Below, piece after piece: positions 30,559 to 34,812 of a DNA stretch of 34,812 nt. This DNA comes from a virus: positions 1 through 34,812 of IMG/VR virus record IMGVR_UViG_3300028654_000043; one strand, 5' to 3'. The first letter of the stretch is position 1, and the number at the start of each line of letters is the position of its first letter. The translations under genes and the position numbers were made by a program. The notes under the pieces are model-generated. The model had not been told where the DNA came from and made no database searches. It saw only the letters and a program-made list of their open reading frames with translations.

Positions 30559-31168
30559 TTTTAACCCGCCTATAATGGTAACAAATTACGAGTCCTAAAG
30601 CGTCAGCTTCGTCCTCATCTTTCTTTCTCAATGGCACTTTGAGAAAATCCTTAAAAATTTCATTTACACGTCTTATATTAACATGCTTCCTACCAACAAG
30701 TCCAATTCTTTTTCCATTTAAATCGTAGGCAAGCTTACTTTTGTTCTTTTCTTTATACTTCCTAACCTGTTTGTTTCTCTCTTTCTCCTCTTTACTCATG
30801 GAACAGCCAATTTCTCTTCTCCAACTTTCTGTCATTATATACACGGCTTTGATTTGAGTTTCCTTGATGTATCTAGCCAATAGAAAGTGTATAAACTCTA
30901 ATATCTTTTGGCTCATAGCATTCTTTGAGCCTTTAGATGTTTCCTCAATCACCAGAACATCTGGCGCTGTTTGATCGATTAATTCTTCTATTTCTTTGTA
31001 GCAAGAATAGGCCCAATCTACATAAGATTCCGGATAGACAGCGGTTATTGGTTCGTGAATTTGTGTAAGTCTACCGTGAGATTCTAGGCGATACACATCC
31101 CCGCTTATCAGAAGAGCAAAACCCGTCTTTGTTGAAACATCCAAAGCAAGGACGCGTTCTTCGATCAT
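30536..31168 (-). CDS. RuvC-like Holliday junction resolvase / RNase H-fold nuclease
   Basis: A 210-residue nuclease of the RuvC/RNase H fold. It has ALDVSTKTGFAL with Asp10, LVIEETSKGSK with Glu75/76, and EDEADALGLVICYH with the final acidic pair (D186, D189). This D...E...D-E-A-D-A series is the RuvC signature. A basic stretch (EEKERNKQVRKYKEKNKSK) should contact DNA. It likely resolves recombination junctions before packaging. The ATGA overlaps the upstream TGA stop by 4 nt. Relation to SbcC and UvsX in the same operon fits a recombination unit. Confidence 0.8.
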   Translation of the reverse strand: MIEERVLALDVSTKTGFALLISGDVYRLESHGRLTQIHEPITAVYPESYVDWAYSCYKEIEELIDQTAPDVLVIEETSKGSKNAMSQKILEFIHFLLARYIKETQIKAVYIMTESWRREIGCSMSKEEKERNKQVRKYKEKNKSKLAYDLNGKRIGLVGRKHVNIRRVNEIFKDFLKVPLRKKDEDEADALGLVICYHYRRVKNESKSLG

Positions 31169-31446
31169 TCCCCACCCTTCTCTTTAAGCAACGCGATCAC
31201 ATACTTACTTTTTGCACGGATGGCTTTCTTGGCATCTCGATATGGGGCCGCAAGTTCTGCTGCTTCAGCTTTGGCCTGTTCAAGGGCTTCGTCATCTTCC
31301 TTAGCTGTCTCTGTTTCCTCGGCATATTTGGCCAGAGTGGCAAGTTTATTGTTGAGTTGGTCTGCGGACAGTCCCTCAACTTCTGTGGCAAACTCTGGAT
31401 AATTCTCTTGAACCTGTTCTCTATTGGACTTCTTTGATCGTGCCAT
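31165..31446 (-). CDS. Small helical hypothetical protein
   Basis: A 93-residue, almost all-helical protein, rich in Ala, Glu and Lys (LATLAKYAEETETAKEDDEA, EQAKAEAAELAAPYRDAKKA). A coiled-coil hairpin is likely. No family is recognised. Strong AAGGAGTAATT before ATG; the stop overlaps the RuvC-like start by 4 nt, so it may be a coupled partner. Confidence 0.6.
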   Translation of the reverse strand: MARSKKSNREQVQENYPEFATEVEGLSADQLNNKLATLAKYAEETETAKEDDEALEQAKAEAAELAAPYRDAKKAIRAKSKYVIALLKEKGGE

Positions 31447-31455
31447 AATTACTCC

Positions 31456-31689
31456 TTAAAAAGTAAGCGGTTTTTGTTCCTTAACACACATATCTTTATC
31501 AACTAAAACCTTTTGATAATCAGTAGGTTTTCCATCAACATGAAATCTCTTGACATCTTTACTAAAATCAACAACGTAGCGCAATTCATTTTCGAACAAA
31601 ATCTTACCTTCTACGTCGGCCTTTCTCTCATAAGAAAAAGATCCACCCGTATGAACGGTTATGAGGATAGTGCAAATGATATCAAACAT
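31456..31689 (-). CDS. Small hypothetical protein
   Basis: A 77-residue protein with a hydrophobic N-terminus (FDIICTILITVHTGGSF) that could be a short membrane or buried strand, then beta-rich charged parts (LRYVVDFSKDVKRFHVDG). No domain recognised. SD TAGGAGCTAAC precedes ATG. It is 1 nt from the upstream gene. Confidence 0.55.
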   Translation of the reverse strand: MFDIICTILITVHTGGSFSYERKADVEGKILFENELRYVVDFSKDVKRFHVDGKPTDYQKVLVDKDMCVKEQKPLTF

Positions 31690-31690
31690 G

Positions 31691-32032
31691 TTAGCTCCTA
31701 TCAGTATGGTCGAACTTTACTAGCTTCTTAAGCAGGTTCATTTTTGACAAATAGGATATGAATGACTCTATCATAACCACATGTGCCGTATCGTTTGGAG
31801 CCACTTCTTTCCTGCTGAGCGTAATTGGTAACTGTACTTTACTATAACTCCTTTTTGCTTCACTTACAACATTAAAAAAATCACGATAGGTAACCAAGTG
31901 TTCTAATTTGGTTACTTCGAGATGCTTATTAAATATGGTTTGAAGAAAGGCGAGTCGGTCTGCCCTATTCAAATTTGGTTCTTTTTCAAGGTATTCTCTG
32001 AGTTCTTGTTCAATCTGTTTCGGATCTGACAT
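31691..32032 (-). CDS. Hypothetical protein next to SbcC-like gene
   Basis: A 113-residue helical protein from the ATG at 32032 (MSDPKQIEQELREYLEKEP), chosen because a GGAG lies 8-11 nt upstream; an ATG five codons earlier overlaps that site. Helices follow (RADRLAFLQTIFNKHLEV, FFNVVSEAKRSYSKV), and the end is basic (LLKKLVKFDHTDRS). No family recognised. Overlaps the SbcC-like stop by 23 nt, so it is coupled to it and could be a partner of that ATPase. Confidence 0.6.
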   Translation of the reverse strand: MSDPKQIEQELREYLEKEPNLNRADRLAFLQTIFNKHLEVTKLEHLVTYRDFFNVVSEAKRSYSKVQLPITLSRKEVAPNDTAHVVMIESFISYLSKMNLLKKLVKFDHTDRS

Positions 32033-34070
32033 TGCTGGTTTCTCCATTTCTTATGACTAAAATCTTATCAGAAATTGATTCTTTTACAATAGGATTATGG
32101 TCAACTACTAAAATCTTTTTATTGGAATGCGTATTCTTCAATATCTCTAATGCCATCTCTGAACACGTACTGTCCAAACCGTTGAATGGTTCGTCCAAGA
32201 TGGAGACATTGATTCCTTTATTAGTTTCTCTTTCTATTAAGGTCATGACAGACAAATCTATAGCCAAATCAACAGAAGAGCGTTCTCCACCAGATAAACT
32301 GCGAATATCTATGTTTTCTTCCCCATCCATATGTAACACAGCATTAACTTCTTCTTTTAGCTTGCCTTCCTTTGTTTCTCTAATGCTAGTAAGTTGAATG
32401 GTAGAGTTAGCCATGTTGGGGACATTTCTAACTAATTTTGTAGCATTTTCGCTTATATCTTCCAATGTTTGTTCGAAAGAACAAGAAAGATAACTCTTTA
32501 TAGCCCTCTTCAATTCTTCACTTTTTAACAATTGTCCATCTTGTACTGCTAATTCTTGAGTTATCTTAGATATTTCTTCACTATAAGACTTCTTTTGTTG
32601 TTCGAGACTAGTTGAGGTTTTTTCATATCTAGTACGAGAATCCTCATACATCTTCATTTTAGTTACTGCAGATTCAAATAGTTTAGCATCCAACTGAGCT
32701 TGACCGCTGACTTGTTGAAGTTCTACTGCATGAGATGCCTTTAATTGTTTGTATTTGTTGTCAAATTCATCTTGCTCTTTCTTCTGCATTTCGAAATGGG
32801 CACTTCTAATCTTGGTTTCATCTGTCTTGTCCGATTCGATAGATGTTTTCAAATCTTGTATTTTTTTGGTTAATTCGGTATATCCATTTGGTATTTTAAG
32901 CTCTGTCTGCAATGATAATTCTGTTATTTCGGCTGTTAAACGTTCAGATTGTCCAATCCAATCAATTTTTGGATCTATAATTTCTTTATATTTCTTAATG
33001 GTTTCTAATAGTTCTGTTTCTTTTTTCTTGGCAGAATCAGTTAACCATTGTTGTTCACAGGTGAAACAGACATTCTCTCTAAGTTTTCTAATCTCTGTAG
33101 CAGTCTTTACGGCTTCTTTTGTGGCCTCTTCCGCTTTTAGGATTTTATTTTTAAGATCTGTTTTTTTAGCTTCTGTCTCTAAAATCCTCTTTTGTACTTC
33201 ATGAACTCTGACGGTTTCATCTATAAGTAATTGATTTGCTTGTTTTTCTATCAATTTCAATTCATTTTCTAGGGCATTTCTTGAAGAATTGTCGAAAGTA
33301 TATTGGGTTGAAACGGGCTTGGTCAACTCTAGATTTGCTATCTCTAACTTATGTTTGGTCACCAATTCGCTTAAAATGGCATTAGAGGCGTCCGATTTAG
33401 TTTTGAGAGTAAGTATCATTTCTTTAGAAATCTCTTTAACAGGAGTCTCTCCAAGTGATTCTATGGCACTTTGGGTGGCTAATAGGGCAGATTTCTTATT
33501 TTCCAAAGAAATGTTAAAAGATGATACTGTTTTAGTCAAATCAGCAATTTTTTCATCCAAATCAGTAATGTGTTTTTTAAACCGACTATATCCTAAACAA
33601 TCGGTAAGAAAATCATTAGTTTCCTTTGGCGTCAAAGAAAGAAAGAAGCCCTTTTCTCCTTGCTTCTTATGAAGCATCGGTCTAAATAAGTTTCTAGGAA
33701 TGGAAAGAATTTGATCTAATTTCTCTTCACTTAGTTTAGAACTTCCAGTAGTTACCTCACCATTTAATTCTATTTTGAGTTTTTTACTTCTAGTTATGAT
33801 TAAAGGAAGACCGTCGAAATCGAAAGTGCCCTCAACAAACATGGACTCATCAGTTAGTCTAGATTGAAGAACTGAATTGGGGGTTGTATTAAGGCCAAAA
33901 AGAAAATCCAAAGCATTGAAGATGGTAGACTTACCAGATCCACTAGAACCACCCGTATTACCATTCTCGCCATCTACTTGAACTAAATTGCCTAACTTTT
34001 CGACATCAATAACTTGCTCATCAACAAAACGACCGATAGCTCGTAATCGTAATTTTTTAAGAATAAGCAC
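32010..34070 (-). CDS. SbcC/Rad50-like ATPase
   Basis: A 686-residue SMC-type ATPase like T4 gp46. The N-terminal head has Walker A GSSGSGKST (41-49). Long coiled coils follow (residues ~160-320 and ~350-520) around a short Cys-x-x-Cys, VCFTCEQQ, with Cys at 335 and 338: a zinc-hook-like apex. The C-terminal head has the signature LSGGERSSVDLA (~590), Walker B VSILDEPFNGLD (~623) and a D-loop/His switch (VVDHNP). It is about 65% the length of E. coli SbcC. With a nuclease partner it would process DNA ends for recombination. It starts at GTG, overlapping the upstream TAG by 1 nt (TAGTG). No unambiguous gp47/SbcD gene is in the window. Confidence 0.9.
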   Translation of the reverse strand: MLILKKLRLRAIGRFVDEQVIDVEKLGNLVQVDGENGNTGGSSGSGKSTIFNALDFLFGLNTTPNSVLQSRLTDESMFVEGTFDFDGLPLIITRSKKLKIELNGEVTTGSSKLSEEKLDQILSIPRNLFRPMLHKKQGEKGFFLSLTPKETNDFLTDCLGYSRFKKHITDLDEKIADLTKTVSSFNISLENKKSALLATQSAIESLGETPVKEISKEMILTLKTKSDASNAILSELVTKHKLEIANLELTKPVSTQYTFDNSSRNALENELKLIEKQANQLLIDETVRVHEVQKRILETEAKKTDLKNKILKAEEATKEAVKTATEIRKLRENVCFTCEQQWLTDSAKKKETELLETIKKYKEIIDPKIDWIGQSERLTAEITELSLQTELKIPNGYTELTKKIQDLKTSIESDKTDETKIRSAHFEMQKKEQDEFDNKYKQLKASHAVELQQVSGQAQLDAKLFESAVTKMKMYEDSRTRYEKTSTSLEQQKKSYSEEISKITQELAVQDGQLLKSEELKRAIKSYLSCSFEQTLEDISENATKLVRNVPNMANSTIQLTSIRETKEGKLKEEVNAVLHMDGEENIDIRSLSGGERSSVDLAIDLSVMTLIERETNKGINVSILDEPFNGLDSTCSEMALEILKNTHSNKKILVVDHNPIVKESISDKILVIRNGETSNVRSETD

Positions 34071-34318
34071 TATTTATCCTTGAAATCTTTGGTGGATCTG
34101 TTGCGGATATCCTCAACAACTTCTAAATTCACTTCCACCTTCCTGGCCTGAAGGCCATTGTCCACTATCACGATACTACTATTGGCAGGAGCTTTCAAGG
34201 TTTTTTTAGCATTCTTACCACACTTTTCGCAAATAAAAAAGGCAGGTGCGTCTGGCACCCGCCTAAAGTATTTACTCATTGAATGGCTGCATTCGCAACT
34301 ATAATGAATAAGTGGCAT
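34070..34318 (-). CDS. Zinc-ribbon protein, FmdB-like
   Basis: An 82-residue protein beginning MPLIHYSCECSHSMSKYF, then FFICEKCGKNAKK. The two Cys pairs and the start M-P-L-I-x-Y-x-C are as in FmdB-type zinc ribbons, though the first pair is spaced C-x-C. Its beta-rich remainder (SSIVIVDNGLQARKVEVNLEVVEDI) has no known fold. Small zinc ribbons in phages often bind RNA polymerase or nucleic acid; this is not shown here. Start: ATG 2 nt after the ClpP-like stop; the stop overlaps the SbcC GTG. Confidence 0.7.
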   Translation of the reverse strand: MPLIHYSCECSHSMSKYFRRVPDAPAFFICEKCGKNAKKTLKAPANSSIVIVDNGLQARKVEVNLEVVEDIRNRSTKDFKDK

Positions 34319-34320
34319 AT

Positions 34321-34812
34321 TTAATACGTGGGCACGACAGTTCTTTGCCTGCTCATGTATTGCTCCACAAATTTGTTCTTGATTTCAATTTCCCTTTCCA
34401 TAGAAGCTTCTACACTCTTACTTTCCTTTTTGTTTACTGTGGAGTTTTCTGGCGACACAATACGAATATTCATCGGACTAGTATTGATGGGACAATTGTC
34501 CAAATCATAATCGATTCTGATACCCAAAAACTCTGTGGTGTGAGTGGTAAAACCATCTAGAGATGAATCACACTTAACTGCCACAATTCTATCTGCATAT
34601 CCGCCATCTACAGCTTGACCGCCAGTGAGCCAAAGCTCGTTAGCGTATGCTTTTTGATAGCTTTCCAAGGTCTGCTTGCCCTTAGAACGTTTAACTGTCT
34701 GTAGGTCCATTTCTGTCAGTCTACGAGTCCAAAAATTAAGTCTATTCTCAACTTGACTGGGACTTTGACCGCCAAAGCTTCCCTCGAATCCACCGGATGC
34801 CCTATGGCTCAT
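34321..34812 (-). CDS. ClpP/S49-like protease fragment, 5' end outside window
   Basis: The last 163 residues of a larger protein; the window edge cuts it and the ATG at the edge may be internal. The fragment begins SHRASGGFEGSFGGQSPSQ and runs RLNFWTRRLTEMD, matching the region of ClpP/SppA-type proteases from the catalytic His onward; a later WLTGGQAVDGGYADRIV matches their C-terminal G-L-A-D region. The nucleophilic Ser would lie upstream, outside the window. The expected Asp position seems to hold Asn (YANELWL), so it may be an S49-like Ser-Lys type or inactive. The C-terminal ~70 residues are a charged extension. A second protease of this superfamily lies at 9540-10139. Confidence 0.65.
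   Translation of the reverse strand: MSHRASGGFEGSFGGQSPSQVENRLNFWTRRLTEMDLQTVKRSKGKQTLESYQKAYANELWLTGGQAVDGGYADRIVAVKCDSSLDGFTTHTTEFLGIRIDYDLDNCPINTSPMNIRIVSPENSTVNKKESKSVEASMEREIEIKNKFVEQYMSRQRTVVPTY

Noticed and set aside
32749-33204. 151-codon plus-strand frame opposite the SbcC-like gene
   Set aside because: Ser/Leu/Phe-rich shadow of a coiled-coil gene; no SD and no domain.
1-34812. CRISPR array, tRNA genes, integrase or attachment site
   Set aside because: No regularly spaced repeats, no cloverleaf in any gap and no recombinase motif found on either strand by eye.

Overview
This window is a gene-dense segment of a tailed double-stranded DNA phage genome (Caudoviricetes). The evidence is a set of tail-fibre genes on one strand facing a long, tightly overlapping run of replication, recombination and small unknown genes on the other. 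The DNA is AT-rich, uses TAA, TAG and TGA as stops, and most genes carry clear Shine-Dalgarno sites (AGGAG type). The host therefore uses normal SD initiation and the standard code; I cannot name it. The phage is probably large: a 34.8-kb slice holds only part of the fibres and part of the replication block, and both ends cut through genes.

Region 1 (1-7243, + strand) is an adhesion module. It holds a 5'-truncated fibre with a collagen-like Gly-X-Y stretch, an 828-residue fibre built of repeated modules and a YadA-like repeat region, an 88-residue Ig-like (BIG2) protein, a 56-residue small protein behind a candidate extended -10 promoter, and a third 592-residue fibre. It ends in a convergent junction where two stop codons share one TTAA.

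Region 2 (7240-34812, - strand) reads leftward. From its upstream (right) end it holds a ClpP-like fragment, a zinc ribbon, an SbcC/Rad50-like ATPase, small unknowns, a RuvC-like nuclease, a possible GreA-like protein, a metallophosphoesterase, RNase HI, a PD-(D/E)XK nuclease, a DnaQ exonuclease and a full-length DnaE polymerase. Next come an HNH/subtilase/HNH cassette, an SSB, a UvsX/RecA recombinase, a structured intergenic RNA, a possible sigma-like protein, a DnaB-like helicase and a PrimPol-type primase. The block ends with a ClpP-like protease, a CYTH enzyme, an AAA+ ATPase and an unknown protein. Most genes overlap by 1-23 nt or lie a few nt apart, so they are likely co-transcribed and translationally coupled.

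Function: polymerase (DnaE + DnaQ), primase, helicase, SSB and RNase H form a near-complete replisome; UvsX, SbcC and the RuvC-like nuclease form a recombination/resolution set. Four HNH-type genes punctuate the block and point to repeated invasion by homing endonucleases.

The items most worth a second look are a ~186-nt multi-helix RNA at 15166-15351, a secreted subtilisin-like protease without a propeptide between two related HNH genes, a CYTH tunnel enzyme next to ClpP and AAA+ genes, and a GreA-like protein. I found no tRNA, CRISPR array, integrase, terminase, capsid or lysis gene.
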